Shown: positions 5,008 through 13,743, numbered from the stretch's first letter. The stretch is 26,002 nt of DNA from Victivallaceae bacterium (GCA_016292515.1 JAEDIJ010000030.1:1-26002), one strand, 5' to 3'. Notes: a model not told the origin generated them from the letters alone. Numbers and translations are program-made.

Positions 5008-7242
5008 ATGAAAGTCGCGGATTTTACGAAAGATTGGGGCTTCGGCAAGTTGCAGTTTGAATTCGGCTACTGCGACGCCAAGGGCAAACTCGTCCTGCCG
5101 CAAAAAAGCAAGGCGACCGCGCTCGCCGACGGTCTGAAACTTGATCTCGAATACGCTTCGGGCGTTCGGGAAGTGCTCTTTTTCGAGCGGTCGGGCGACG
5201 AGGGCTTCCTCTGCCGCCGCAGTTTCATCAACGGCGCGAAAAAAGTCGAAGTTTCCGAACTCAAAGTCGCCGTCACGGGCATTGATTTCAAGGGCGTTCA
5301 AAAGGACGATTACTTTTATCACGTCGAAAATCCGCGCGTCTACGAAGTCCTCGCGATGCCGATCGACTACGACCGCGTCAAAAATGCGGGTTCTCTGCGC
5401 GACACCGGTTTCGATTTTCAGGCGGGCAACCGCTGGGCGGATCCCGGCGTCGTCCACGAACGCATCGGCCGCAGTCCCTATCAGCCTTTCCCGGCGATCC
5501 TCGTCAGCAATATGAAATCGGAACGCGGCATCGTCCACGGTACGCTTTCGCAGAAAATCTTTTACCACAACTATCTGCTCCGCCACGACAAGGCGGGCAA
5601 GATCGTCTGGGAGATCTTTTCCGGTTGCAAGGCGATCTCGGCGCGTATCGTTTCCCCCGGCGAAACGCTGACCGACGCGTGGTATTTCGGTGCAACGGAC
5701 GATGCGGCGGATTTCGATCATCTTTTTGACAACTATACGGCTTGTCTTCGCAAGGAACTTCCCCCAATGTACGGCGCGACGGCGATCAACCGCGACAACG
5801 TCGTCTGGGGCACCTGGAACGACGGAATTTTCCGCGACGTTTCGGAAAAGATGATCGTCGACGAGGCGAAGTATCTCGCCGCCAATTTCCCGACCTGCCG
5901 TTGGATCCAGCTCGACGACGGCTATGCCGTCTACACGGAATCCGCCCACGGTCTCGGGATGCCCTACGAAGGGGAAAAAGGCTTTGACTACAAGAAATTC
6001 CCCGGAGGTTTCCGCGGTCTCACCGACAAGATCCGCGAAACGGGCTTGCGCCCCGCGCTCTGGATCGGCGGTTTCGTGCCGACCGACTGCAAACTTTTCA
6101 AGGATCATCCCGATTGGTTCATCGATTACAGCTACCGCGTGACGCAGATGGAGCCGCTCGACATCAGCCAGGCCGAAGTGCGCGACTACGCGACGCGCGC
6201 CCTCGATGAAATGGTCACCAAGGGCGGTTTCGACGCCGTCAAGCACGATTTTTGGAGTTACGCCTACGAGGACAGCAATCCGTTGCTCAAAAACCGCGAA
6301 AAAACCGGTTACGAGTGGCGTGAATGGTGGACGACCGAATTTCGCAAACGCCTCGCGCCGGACGGTTATTTTCAGACCGGATGCGACATCTGCATGGGCA
6401 ACGTTTTCCTCGGCACGAAGTTTTCCAATTACCGCTACGGTATCGACATCGGCGGCGGCAACTGGACCAATGTCAAGATCAATTTCCTCTGGGGCATCGC
6501 CTGTTTTGCCACCCATACCGGCGATCTTTTTGTCCCCAACAGCGACTCGATCGGGCTTTTTCCGGGGCTGAACGACGTCGACGCGCAATTCTGCGTCAAC
6601 TACTGCCTCGTCACTCACTCGATGGTCGAGATCGCCGGGCTTTTGAGCAAAAACACCAAACACAAGCGTTTCAAGATGCTCGCCAAGGCGGTCTGCAATC
6701 CCAACAACGGTCAGGACGTCTATCTCGCGAATTACGATTACCGCGATCATCATCATCAGATCCCGCATATCCTCTACTTCAAGACGCCGCACTTTTCGAC
6801 GGCGGAAAACGCCGCGCAGCTGCCTTTGCGCACGATCGGCTTTTTCAATACCGAGGACGAAAAGGTCACCGTCGATTTCGCGCCGACGGATTTCGGGCTT
6901 TCCAACCGGAAACTCTATCAGATCACCGACGTTTGGAGCGGCAAAAGCTTTTTCTGGCAGGGCAAGTCGTCGATCGAATTGCTCCCGCACGGCAGCCGTC
7001 TTTTTGCCGTGTCGCTCGCGGGCGACAAAGAGATCCTCGACGCCAATATGCGCATCGTGGTCAACGGCAAAGAACTTGCTTTCGACTACGCCGGCAAGGC
7101 GGAATTGGTCACATCCTCCCGCGTCGCCGAAGTCCGCATCGACGGGGAAAAAGTCAAATCAAGTTGCCGCGACAACGGCGACAATTATCTGGTGAAATTC
7201 GAGGTTCCCAAAGCGGGCAAACTGGAATTGACCTGGAAATAA
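5008..7242 (+). CDS. GH36-family alpha-galactosidase-like enzyme
   Basis: 744 aa, the usual size for long GH36 enzymes. An N-terminal beta-rich domain (about 1-260) precedes a TIM barrel with WGTWNDG (267-273), QLDDGY (301-306), AVKHDFW (410-416) and YGIDIGGGNW (477-486), then a C-terminal beta domain. By comparison with clan GH-D, Asp414 in KHDFW is the expected nucleophile and Asp480 in GIDIG the likely acid/base. The family hydrolyses alpha-galactosides with retention, but some members act on alpha-N-acetylgalactosamine or transfer sugar, so the substrate is open. No signal peptide is present, so it should act in the cytoplasm on imported oligosaccharides. GAAAGG stands 7 nt before the ATG. 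It follows the pseudopilin gene by 43 bp and is closed by a terminator at 7252-7290. Confidence 0.8.
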   Translation: MKVADFTKDWGFGKLQFEFGYCDAKGKLVLPQKSKATALADGLKLDLEYASGVREVLFFERSGDEGFLCRRSFINGAKKVEVSELKVAVTGIDFKGVQKDDYFYHVENPRVYEVLAMPIDYDRVKNAGSLRDTGFDFQAGNRWADPGVVHERIGRSPYQPFPAILVSNMKSERGIVHGTLSQKIFYHNYLLRHDKAGKIVWEIFSGCKAISARIVSPGETLTDAWYFGATDDAADFDHLFDNYTACLRKELPPMYGATAINRDNVVWGTWNDGIFRDVSEKMIVDEAKYLAANFPTCRWIQLDDGYAVYTESAHGLGMPYEGEKGFDYKKFPGGFRGLTDKIRETGLRPALWIGGFVPTDCKLFKDHPDWFIDYSYRVTQMEPLDISQAEVRDYATRALDEMVTKGGFDAVKHDFWSYAYEDSNPLLKNREKTGYEWREWWTTEFRKRLAPDGYFQTGCDICMGNVFLGTKFSNYRYGIDIGGGNWTNVKINFLWGIACFATHTGDLFVPNSDSIGLFPGLNDVDAQFCVNYCLVTHSMVEIAGLLSKNTKHKRFKMLAKAVCNPNNGQDVYLANYDYRDHHHQIPHILYFKTPHFSTAENAAQLPLRTIGFFNTEDEKVTVDFAPTDFGLSNRKLYQITDVWSGKSFFWQGKSSIELLPHGSRLFAVSLAGDKEILDANMRIVVNGKELAFDYAGKAELVTSSRVAEVRIDGEKVKSSCRDNGDNYLVKFEVPKAGKLELTWK

Positions 7243-7251
7243 CGCTTCGTC

Positions 7252-7290
7252 CGGCGGTATGCGTTTCATCGCCTGCCGCCGTTTTTTTTT
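7252..7290 (+). terminator. Rho-independent terminator after the GH36 gene
   Basis: CGGCGG (7252-7257) pairs with CCGCCG (7276-7281), with a possible inner GCG/CGC pairing, followed by a run of T (7282-7290). Confidence 0.8.
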
Positions 7291-7332
7291 GTCTTTTTCC
7301 GCTTAAAACTTTATATTTCTCCAATTTTGCTA

Positions 7333-7361
7333 TTGACGAAATCAGTTTTTTGTGGCATATT
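7333..7361 (+). promoter_or_regulatory. Promoter of the HU-family gene
   Basis: TTGACG (7333-7338), a 17-bp spacer ending in TGG, and CATATT (7356-7361); TATTAT (7358-7363) overlaps as an alternative -10 with a 19-bp spacer. The leader to the ATG at 7429 is about 60 nt and contains GAGAGG as ribosome site. Confidence 0.65.
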
Positions 7362-7428
7362 ATGTAACACCTTTTGCGACAAGCAGAAATAAAGCATTAT
7401 CATAAACGAAAAAAGAGAGAGGTTTGCT

Positions 7429-7728
7429 ATGACGAAACGGGATCTGGTAGTTCGCATCGCCAACGAAACGGGCATCATTCAAAACGACGTGGCGGAAGTC
7501 GTGCAGCACACGCTGGACGCTCTGGCGGCGGAGTTGATGGCGGGCAAGAGCATCGAATTGCGCAATTTCGGTATTTTTGAGATCAAGATCCGCAAGAGCC
7601 GCAAAGGGCGCAACCCCAATGCCCCCCAGAACGAGGTGGTCATCCCCGAACGCGCCGTGGTCAAATTCCGCGCCGGCAAAGAACTGAAAGACGCCGTCGA
7701 AAAACTCAATCCCGCCGATTTCAAATAA
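7429..7728 (+). CDS. HU/IHF-family DNA-binding protein
   Basis: 99 aa, close to the 90-100 aa of the family. These proteins bind and bend DNA as dimers and help fold the nucleoid. The sequence has the family layout: MTKRDLVVRIANETG with two N-terminal helices, LRNFGIFEIKIRKSRKGRNP leading into the beta-arm that enters the minor groove, and VVKFRAGKELKDAVE at the C-terminal helix. HU and IHF cannot be separated reliably by eye here. It has its own promoter and GAGAGG upstream of the ATG. The hisS gene follows after 95 bp on the same strand, with a hairpin (7761-7797) between them that could weaken read-through. Confidence 0.92.
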   Translation: MTKRDLVVRIANETGIIQNDVAEVVQHTLDALAAELMAGKSIELRNFGIFEIKIRKSRKGRNPNAPQNEVVIPERAVVKFRAGKELKDAVEKLNPADFK

Positions 7729-7760
7729 ATCGCTCCCCGGGAGTTCAAAATATGAAATAC

Positions 7761-7797
7761 GCACGCCTGACGAAGCCGAGCTTCCCATCGGGCGTGC
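7761..7797 (+). terminator. Two-tier hairpin between the HU gene and hisS
   Basis: An outer stem GCACGCC/GGCGTGC (7761-7767, 7791-7797) encloses an inner stem GAAGC/GCTTC with CGA loop (7772-7776, 7780-7784). The following TTGCTTATTT is only moderately T-rich, so it may be a weak terminator, an attenuator or a processing site. I see no T-box hallmarks. Confidence 0.4.
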
Positions 7798-7823
7798 TTG
7801 CTTATTTAAGATAGGACGATACG

Positions 7824-9086
7824 ATGGCAACCTTTGCTCCGCCGCCGGGAACCGCTGACATTTTTGAAGAGGAAGCGCGCGATTGGCGCTTTTTGGAGTC
7901 GGTCGCCCGCGAAACGTTTACCCGTTACGGATACGGGGAATTGCGCACCCCCGTTTTTGAGTACACCGAGGTCTTTCAAAAGGGGCTCGGCGACGAAACC
8001 GAGGTCGTGCAAAAGGAAATGTACACCTTTACCGACCGCGGCGGACGCAGTCTGACGCTCCGCCCGGAGGGGACTGCCGGTGTGATGCGCGCCTTGTCCA
8101 ACACCGACGTGATGAATGGCGTCGAGCAGAGAGTGTTTTATCTCGGGCCGATGTTCCGCGGGGAACGCCCCGCCGCCGGCCGCCGCCGCCAGTTCCACCA
8201 GATCGGCGTGGAAAACGTCGGCCGCTGTGCGCCGCTCTTGGATGCGGAGTGTATCGCGATGCTCGCAAATTTCCTGCGCGGCGTGGGACTGGACGGTTTC
8301 ACCATCGACGTCAACACCCGCGGCGCGATCGCCGACCGCGCGCCCGCCGTGGAAAAACTCCGCGATTACTTTGCGTCGCACATCAACGATATGTGCGACG
8401 ACTGCCGCGCCCGTCTGGAACGCAACGTCTGGCGCATTTTGGACTGCAAGCAGGAAAAATGCCGCGCCATCGTCGCCGACGCGCCCGATTATCTCGCAAG
8501 TTTCGGCGAAGCCTCACGGCTTTACTTCGATGAAGTGCGCCGCGCGCTCGACCGTCTGAAAGTGCCTTATCAGGTCAACCGCAATCTGGTGCGCGGTCTT
8601 GATTATTACGTCCACACCGTTTTTGAAGTGACGCATCCCGCGCTCGGCGCGCAGACGGCGATCTCGGGCGGCGGCAGGTACGAACTTTACCTCCCCGGCG
8701 AAAAGCGTCCGGTGCCGGGCGTCGGTTTCGCCGCCGGCGTCGAACGGTTGCTGCTCTGCCGCGAAGCGGCGGGGATCAAGGCTTCCGGCGATTTCGGAGC
8801 CAAGGCGTTTCTGATCGGTCTCGGCGCCGAAGCGCGGCTCGCCAATCTCGAACTCGCCGAAACTCTCCGCAACGCGGGCGTCAAAGTCGAATTGGAATTG
8901 GAGGAGCGTTCTTTTAAGGCACAACTTCGCTCCGCCAACCGCTCCGGCGCACCGCTCGCGGTCGTCCGCGGGGAATCCGAGATGGAAAAACACATCGCGA
9001 TCGTGAAAAATATGGCGGACGGCTCCCAGACGGAAGTCCCCGATCTTGAATTGGCAAATTTCATCAAACAGGCAAGTTTGAAGTAA
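7824..9086 (+). CDS. hisS: Histidyl-tRNA synthetase
   Basis: 420 aa, the normal length of the class II enzyme that charges tRNA-His. Motif 2 is FRGERPAAGRRRQFHQIGVE (111-130), preceded by LRPEGTAGVMRA (79-90), which is typical of HisRS. The histidine-specific RGLDYYVHTVFE lies at 257-268 and GGGRYE at 282-287; motif 3 is PGVGFAAGVERLLL (298-311). The C-terminal anticodon-binding domain follows (about 325-420). AGGA precedes the ATG. It is the first gene of a run hisS-adk-map-infA-ackA-pta-rnc with gaps of at most 28 bp, so co-transcription is likely; I found no strong promoter immediately upstream, so it may depend on read-through from the HU promoter. Confidence 0.95.
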   Translation: MATFAPPPGTADIFEEEARDWRFLESVARETFTRYGYGELRTPVFEYTEVFQKGLGDETEVVQKEMYTFTDRGGRSLTLRPEGTAGVMRALSNTDVMNGVEQRVFYLGPMFRGERPAAGRRRQFHQIGVENVGRCAPLLDAECIAMLANFLRGVGLDGFTIDVNTRGAIADRAPAVEKLRDYFASHINDMCDDCRARLERNVWRILDCKQEKCRAIVADAPDYLASFGEASRLYFDEVRRALDRLKVPYQVNRNLVRGLDYYVHTVFEVTHPALGAQTAISGGGRYELYLPGEKRPVPGVGFAAGVERLLLCREAAGIKASGDFGAKAFLIGLGAEARLANLELAETLRNAGVKVELELEERSFKAQLRSANRSGAPLAVVRGESEMEKHIAIVKNMADGSQTEVPDLELANFIKQASLK

Positions 9087-9103
9087 TAAAAAGGGTTTTG
9101 ACG

Positions 9104-9757
9104 ATGTCGCTTACCAAAAAAAATCTGATTTTCCTCGGCGCGCCGGGGGCGGGCAAGGGCACGATTTCCAATCTGCTCCTCGCCAAAGTGAAACTCGCGC
9201 ACATTTCGACCGGTGATCTGCTCCGGGCGGAAGTCGCCGCCAAAAGTGAACTCGGTCTCGCCGCCGGCAAGATCATGGCTTCGGGCGGACTTGTGCCCGA
9301 CGAGATCGTCGCCAAAATGGTGCGTGCGCGCCTTGCCAAAGACGATTGCCGCGAGGGCTTCATCCTCGACGGTTTCCCGCGCACGATCCAGCAGGCGGAA
9401 CTTCTCGACGCCGCGCTCAAAGAGATCCACTCGCAGATCGACGCCGTGATCTATCTGCACGTCGATGACGAAACTTTGCTGCAACGCCTTACCGCGCGTC
9501 TGAATTGCCGCGGCTGCGACGCGATCTACAACAAACTTTTTATGCCGCCCAAAGTCGAGGGCGTCTGCGACAAATGCGGTTCCGCGCTCTACCAGCGCAG
9601 CGACGACTCTCTGGAAACCGCCAAACAGCGTTTGAGCGTTTTCTACAAGCAGACCGAGCCGCTGATCGAATTCTACCGCAAGGCGGGACTTCTGATGACC
9701 TTCGAAAAAGGCGATCCCAATGCGATCGTCGATCAGATGATCTCCGATTTGAAGTAG
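9104..9757 (+). CDS. adk: Adenylate kinase, zinc-LID type
   Basis: 217 aa. Converts ATP + AMP to two ADP in the cytoplasm. The P-loop GAPGAGKGT is at 12-20, the AMP-site STGDLLR at 35-41 and DGFPRT at 89-94. The LID domain is the long form and holds four cysteines, C135-x2-C138 and C155-x2-C158, which in this family bind a structural zinc ion. ATG 9104 is chosen with AAAAAGGG upstream; a TTG at 9098 in frame is less likely. It sits 17 bp after hisS and 13 bp before map. The adk-map-infA order is the one often found downstream of secY, but secY is not here. Confidence 0.95.
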   Translation: MSLTKKNLIFLGAPGAGKGTISNLLLAKVKLAHISTGDLLRAEVAAKSELGLAAGKIMASGGLVPDEIVAKMVRARLAKDDCREGFILDGFPRTIQQAELLDAALKEIHSQIDAVIYLHVDDETLLQRLTARLNCRGCDAIYNKLFMPPKVEGVCDKCGSALYQRSDDSLETAKQRLSVFYKQTEPLIEFYRKAGLLMTFEKGDPNAIVDQMISDLK

Positions 9758-9770
9758 GTGAACTTGATTT

Positions 9771-10541
9771 ATGCCTGAACGCGTGATCATTCATACTCCG
9801 GCGGAGATCGAAAAGATCCGCCGCGCCGGCGCGGTGACGGGGGAGGTGCGCGATGCGATCGCTTCCGCCGTGCGTCCCGGAATGACGACGTTCGATCTCG
9901 ATCAGATCGCGGGGGAGATCATCCGGGCAACGGGGGGGCGCAGTGCCTTTTTGGGCTACGGCGATTTCCCCGGCAATGTCTGCATTTCCGTCAACGACAC
10001 CGTGATCCACGGGATCGGCTCGCCCAAAACCATCCTTGAAAACGGCGATATCGTCAGCATCGACGTCGGCGTCGCCATCGGCGGCGCGCTCGGCGATTGC
10101 GCCGTGACGGTGCCGATCGGAGAAATTTCCGCTTCCGCGAAACATCTGCTCGACGGTACCAAAAAAGCGCTGTTTGCCGGTATTGACGCGGCGCGCGGCG
10201 GAAATCCGTTGCGGAAAGTTTCCGCGGCGGTGGAATCGGTCGGCCGTCATTACGGACTCGGCATCGTGCGCGATTACGTCGGTCACGGTTGCGGGATCCA
10301 ACTGCACGAACCGCCGGAAGTCCCCAACTTCACGGGATGGGGCGGCGGTCCGGTATTGCAGCCGGGAATGGTCATCTGCATTGAGCCGATGTTCAATCTC
10401 GGCGGTTCGGCGGTCAAGGTCGATCGCCGCGACGGGTGGACAGTTCGTACGCGCGACGGTTCTTTGAGCGCGCATTTTGAGCATATGATCCTTATAACCG
10501 AAAAAGAAGCGGAGATTTTAACGTGGCAAAAGACGATGTGA
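9771..10541 (+). CDS. map: Methionine aminopeptidase, type I
   Basis: 256 aa, the usual size for type Ia. It removes the initiator methionine from new proteins using a two-metal centre. All expected residues are visible: His80 in VIHGIG, Asp98 in SIDVG, Asp109 in GDCAVT, His172 in GHGCG, Glu205 in CIEPMF and Glu237 in HFEHM. There is no N-terminal zinc-finger extension. The 3' end overlaps the start of infA by 19 bp in another frame, so the two are almost certainly on one message and translationally linked. The conventional adk-map-infA order supports the assignment. Confidence 0.95.
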   Translation: MPERVIIHTPAEIEKIRRAGAVTGEVRDAIASAVRPGMTTFDLDQIAGEIIRATGGRSAFLGYGDFPGNVCISVNDTVIHGIGSPKTILENGDIVSIDVGVAIGGALGDCAVTVPIGEISASAKHLLDGTKKALFAGIDAARGGNPLRKVSAAVESVGRHYGLGIVRDYVGHGCGIQLHEPPEVPNFTGWGGGPVLQPGMVICIEPMFNLGGSAVKVDRRDGWTVRTRDGSLSAHFEHMILITEKEAEILTWQKTM

Positions 10542-10741
10542 TCCGGGTGGAGGGGGTAGTCAAGGAACTGCTGCCCAATACGATGTTCAAGGTGGAAATT
10601 CAGACGGGACACGTGGTGCACGCCCATATTTCCGGCAAGATGCGGATGAATTTCATCCGCATCCTGCCCGGCGATCAGGTGACGCTGGAAATGTCCCCCT
10701 ACGATCTGACCAAGGGGCGGATCGTTTTCCGTAAAAAATAA
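10523..10741 (+). CDS. infA: Translation initiation factor IF-1
   Basis: 72 aa, exactly the bacterial IF-1 length. It is a single S1-like OB-fold that binds the A site of the 30S subunit and assists IF-2 and IF-3. Conserved stretches: MAKDDVIRVEGVVKELLPN, FKVEIQTGHVVHAHISGKMRMNFIRI (split here by eye into strands), LPGDQVTLEMSPYDLTKGRIVFR. The start lies inside the last codons of map (19-bp overlap), and GGAGATTTTAACG upstream supplies the ribosome site. The ackA gene follows after 28 bp. Confidence 0.96.
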   Translation: MAKDDVIRVEGVVKELLPNTMFKVEIQTGHVVHAHISGKMRMNFIRILPGDQVTLEMSPYDLTKGRIVFRKK

Positions 10742-10769
10742 ACCATTTCAACAATAGGAAAACAGAAAA

Positions 10770-11969
10770 ATGAAAATTCTCGTCATCAACGCCGGAAGCA
10801 GTTCGATGAAGTTCACGCTTTTTGCGATGGAAAATGAGGAAGTGCTCGCCAAGGGTGTTTTTGAACGCCTCGGTACCGACGCCCCCAACCTCGTCTACAA
10901 GCGTCCCGACGGTTTCAAGAGCGAAGAAGTCATCCCCGTCAAGGATCAGGTCGAAGCCGTCCGCGAGATCTGCGCGAAACTGGTCGATCCCGCCGTCGGC
11001 GTGATCAAGAGCCTCGGCGAGATCAGCGCGATCGGTCACCGCGTGCTTCACGGCGGTGAAAAGATCACGGCACCGATGATCGTCGACGGCAACGTCAAAG
11101 CGATCATCAAGGAGTGCTTCCCCCTCGGCCCGCTGCACAACCCCGCGAACCTTGCCGGGATCGAAGCGTGCGAAGCGTCGATGCCGGGCGTGCCCAACGT
11201 CGCCGTTTTCGACACCGAGTTTCACCAGACGATGGCACCGGAAGCCTATTTGTACGCGATCCCCTACGAATACTATGAAAAACACGGCATCCGCAAGTAC
11301 GGTTTCCACGGCACCAGCCACCACTATGTGACGCAGGCGACCGCCGCTTTCCTCGGCAAAAAGGAAGAGGAGGTCAACCTCATCACCTGCCACCTCGGCA
11401 ACGGTTGCAGTATGGCGGCGATCCAGAACGGCAAAGTCGTCGATACGACGATGGGGTTGACGCCGCTCGAAGGATTGATGATGGGCGGCCGCTCCGGCGA
11501 TATGGATCCCGCCGCCGTCATCCGGATGATCGAACTGGGCAAGACGCCCCGCGAAGTCGATACCATTCTCAACAAGAAATCCGGTCTTTACGGAATGGGC
11601 GGTATTGAGTCGGGCGATATGCGCGACCTCGAAGCCGCGGCGGACAAGGGAAACAAACGCGCGCAACTTGCGCTGGATATGTTTGTGCGCCGGATCATCA
11701 AATACATCGGTTCCTACTTCGTCCTGGTGAAAAACCTCGATGCGATCGTTTTCACGGGCGGCATCGGCGAATTTTCACCCTACGCCCGCGGCCGCATCCT
11801 CAACGGTCTCGCCAATTTAGGCATCACCTGCAACGAGAGCGTCAACGCCGGTTGCCGCGGCAAAGTCTGCGTCATTTCCGGGGACGACAGCAAATATCAG
11901 GCGATCGTGATGCCGACCGACGAGGAACTGATGATCGCCCGCACGACGAAACAACTTACGACGAAATAA
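10770..11969 (+). CDS. ackA: Acetate kinase
   Basis: 399 aa. Interconverts acetyl phosphate + ADP and acetate + ATP; with pta it forms the acetate pathway that yields ATP in fermenters. The active-site residues align at the same numbers as the well-studied Methanosarcina enzyme: Asn7 in VINAGSSS, Arg91 in GHRVLHGG, Asp148 in FDTEFHQ and His180 in GFHGTSH. The adenosine-site GGIGEFSP is near 331-338. AGGAAA precedes the ATG. It is followed by pta after 24 bp. Its place behind infA with no promoter between suggests that central energy metabolism is transcribed with translation genes here. Confidence 0.96.
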   Translation: MKILVINAGSSSMKFTLFAMENEEVLAKGVFERLGTDAPNLVYKRPDGFKSEEVIPVKDQVEAVREICAKLVDPAVGVIKSLGEISAIGHRVLHGGEKITAPMIVDGNVKAIIKECFPLGPLHNPANLAGIEACEASMPGVPNVAVFDTEFHQTMAPEAYLYAIPYEYYEKHGIRKYGFHGTSHHYVTQATAAFLGKKEEEVNLITCHLGNGCSMAAIQNGKVVDTTMGLTPLEGLMMGGRSGDMDPAAVIRMIELGKTPREVDTILNKKSGLYGMGGIESGDMRDLEAAADKGNKRAQLALDMFVRRIIKYIGSYFVLVKNLDAIVFTGGIGEFSPYARGRILNGLANLGITCNESVNAGCRGKVCVISGDDSKYQAIVMPTDEELMIARTTKQLTTK

Positions 11970-11993
11970 ACCGTTTTACGAAGGAGAAAAATT

Positions 11994-13004
11994 ATGTCCG
12001 CGATTGAAATTTTTGCCGAACGCGCCCGCACCGTGGCGCGCACCATTGTGCTTCCCGAAGGGCAGGATGCCCGCGTCGTCGCCGCCGCCAACAAGGCGGT
12101 CGCCGAAAAAGTGGTGAAAAAGATCATCGTCCTCGGTACCGAGGAGGAAATTTCCGCCGCGTGTGCCAAAGCCGGCATCACCGAGCGCGCTTTTGAGTGC
12201 CTCGATTACACCAAAAGTCCCTTGATGCAGGAATACGCCAACGAGATGTTTGAGATGCGCAAGGCGAAAGGCTGTACGCCCGAAAAGGCGGCGGCGATGC
12301 TTTCGAGCCGCATCTATTTCGGCGCGATGATGTGCCGCCACGGCCTCGCCGACGGTCTGGTCGCCGGCAGTATCGCTTCGACGGCGGATATGCTCCGCGC
12401 CGCGTTTCACTGCATCGGCACCGCGCCGGGGATCAAGAGCGCGAGCAGTACCTTTGTGATGGATCTCGCGACTCCCGCGCCCGCCGGCGACAACGTGTTG
12501 CTCTTTGCCGATTGCGGCGTCAATCCCAATCCCGATGCCGATCAATTGGTCGATATCGCGATGGCGACGAGCAATACCTACCGTGCGCTTTTCGGCAAGA
12601 CGCCGAAAGTCGCTTTCCTCTCGTTCTCGACCAAAGGCAGTGCCAGCAACGATATCCTCGTCAAAGTGACGGAAGCCGCGGGCAAATTCGCCCAGCGTAT
12701 CGCCGATGAGAAACTCGACATCATTTGCGACGGCGAGTTGCAGGCGGATGCCGCGCTCGTGCCGGCGGTCGCCGCGCAAAAAGCGCCGGAGAGTCCGCTC
12801 GCCGGAGCCGCCAACGTGCTGATTTTCCCCGATCTCAACGCCGGCAACATCGCCTACAAACTCGTCCAGCGTCTCGGTCACGCCGATGCCTACGGCCCTG
12901 TGCTTCAAGGCTTGGCGAAGCCGCTGAACGACTTGTCGCGCGGTTGCAGTGCCGATGACATCTACGGCGAGATCGTCATCACGGTCTGCCAGAGCATTCA
13001 GTAG
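11994..13004 (+). CDS. pta: Phosphate acetyltransferase
   Basis: 336 aa, the short form with only the catalytic PTA domain and no N-terminal DRTGG or BioD-like regulatory part. It converts acetyl-CoA + phosphate to acetyl phosphate + CoA. Motifs: IVLPEGQDARVVAAA (18-32), GLADGLVAGS (117-126), LLFADCGVNPNPDADQLVDIA (about 169-189) and LSFSTKGSA (209-217), all typical of Pta. GAAGGAG precedes the ATG at a good distance. It directly follows ackA, and rnc begins 28 bp downstream. Confidence 0.96.
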   Translation: MSAIEIFAERARTVARTIVLPEGQDARVVAAANKAVAEKVVKKIIVLGTEEEISAACAKAGITERAFECLDYTKSPLMQEYANEMFEMRKAKGCTPEKAAAMLSSRIYFGAMMCRHGLADGLVAGSIASTADMLRAAFHCIGTAPGIKSASSTFVMDLATPAPAGDNVLLFADCGVNPNPDADQLVDIAMATSNTYRALFGKTPKVAFLSFSTKGSASNDILVKVTEAAGKFAQRIADEKLDIICDGELQADAALVPAVAAQKAPESPLAGAANVLIFPDLNAGNIAYKLVQRLGHADAYGPVLQGLAKPLNDLSRGCSADDIYGEIVITVCQSIQ

Positions 13005-13032
13005 AGAGTGTGCCTTCCCCGGAGAAATTCCG

Positions 13033-13743
13033 ATGGCTGATCTGGATCGACTGCGGAAAAAACTCGGCTTCGTGCCGACGGACGGAAACGACCGTCTGAT
13101 CGAAGCGTTGACGCACCGCAGTTTTGCCGTGGAAAATCACGTGCCCTGCGACAATCAGCGATTGGAATTTCTCGGAGATGCGGTCTTGGAGATCATCCTG
13201 ACCGATTATCTCTTTGCGATCTATCCCGACGCGCAGGAGGGGGAGTTGACCAAAATGCGCTCCGCCCTCGCGCGCGAATCGACCCTCGCGCAGTTGGCGG
13301 CGGAGTTGGAACTCGGCAATTTTCTGCGCGTCGGCCACGGAGAAGCCGAAGCCGGCGGCGACCGCCGCGCTTCGACGCTTGCCGACCTCTTTGAAGCGGT
13401 GTTGGGCGCGCTTTACCTCAACGCCGGATTCGACCACACCAAACGCTTTTTTACGGCACTTTTCGCCTCGCATTACCCCGATCCGCGCACGTTGCTTGAT
13501 GTCATCAATCCCAAAGGCGCGTTGCAGGAATTTTCGCAGGCGCGCTGGGGAGAAACGCCCGTCTACAAAGTCCTGCGCGTCGAGGGACCGGAGCATCAGC
13601 CGAGTTACGAGGTCGAAGTTTCCCTCCACCGCTACGTCGCGCGCGGCGGCGGTCACAGCCGGAAACTTGCCGAATGCGACGCCGCGAAAAATCTCGGTGA
13701 ATACTTTCACTCTCCGGAGTTCGAGGCATCCGATGCAAATTGA
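13033..13743 (+). CDS. rnc: Ribonuclease III
   Basis: 236 aa. Cuts double-stranded RNA, including rRNA precursors, as a Mg-dependent dimer. The signature NQRLEFLGDAVL is at 41-52 with Glu45 and Asp49; the second acidic pair Asp118 and Glu121 lies in LADLFEAVLGALYL. The double-stranded-RNA-binding domain covers about 155-225 (NPKGALQEFSQ at its start; ARGGGHSRKLAECDAAKNL at its end). ATG 13033 is chosen because GGAG is 8 nt upstream and the protein then starts where the family does; an in-frame ATG at 12949 lies inside pta and lacks support. The 3' end overlaps the next gene by 11 bp. Confidence 0.95.
   Translation: MADLDRLRKKLGFVPTDGNDRLIEALTHRSFAVENHVPCDNQRLEFLGDAVLEIILTDYLFAIYPDAQEGELTKMRSALARESTLAQLAAELELGNFLRVGHGEAEAGGDRRASTLADLFEAVLGALYLNAGFDHTKRFFTALFASHYPDPRTLLDVINPKGALQEFSQARWGETPVYKVLRVEGPEHQPSYEVEVSLHRYVARGGGHSRKLAECDAAKNLGEYFHSPEFEASDAN

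Noticed and set aside
4987..6990. A 667-codon minus-strand open frame opposite the GH36 gene
   Set aside because: Antisense shadow: the plus strand has clear GH36 motifs, a ribosome site and a terminator.
12949..13032. An upstream in-frame start giving rnc 28 extra residues
   Set aside because: The extension lies inside pta, lacks a ribosome site and is not part of the RNase III fold; GGAG at 13021 fits ATG 13033.
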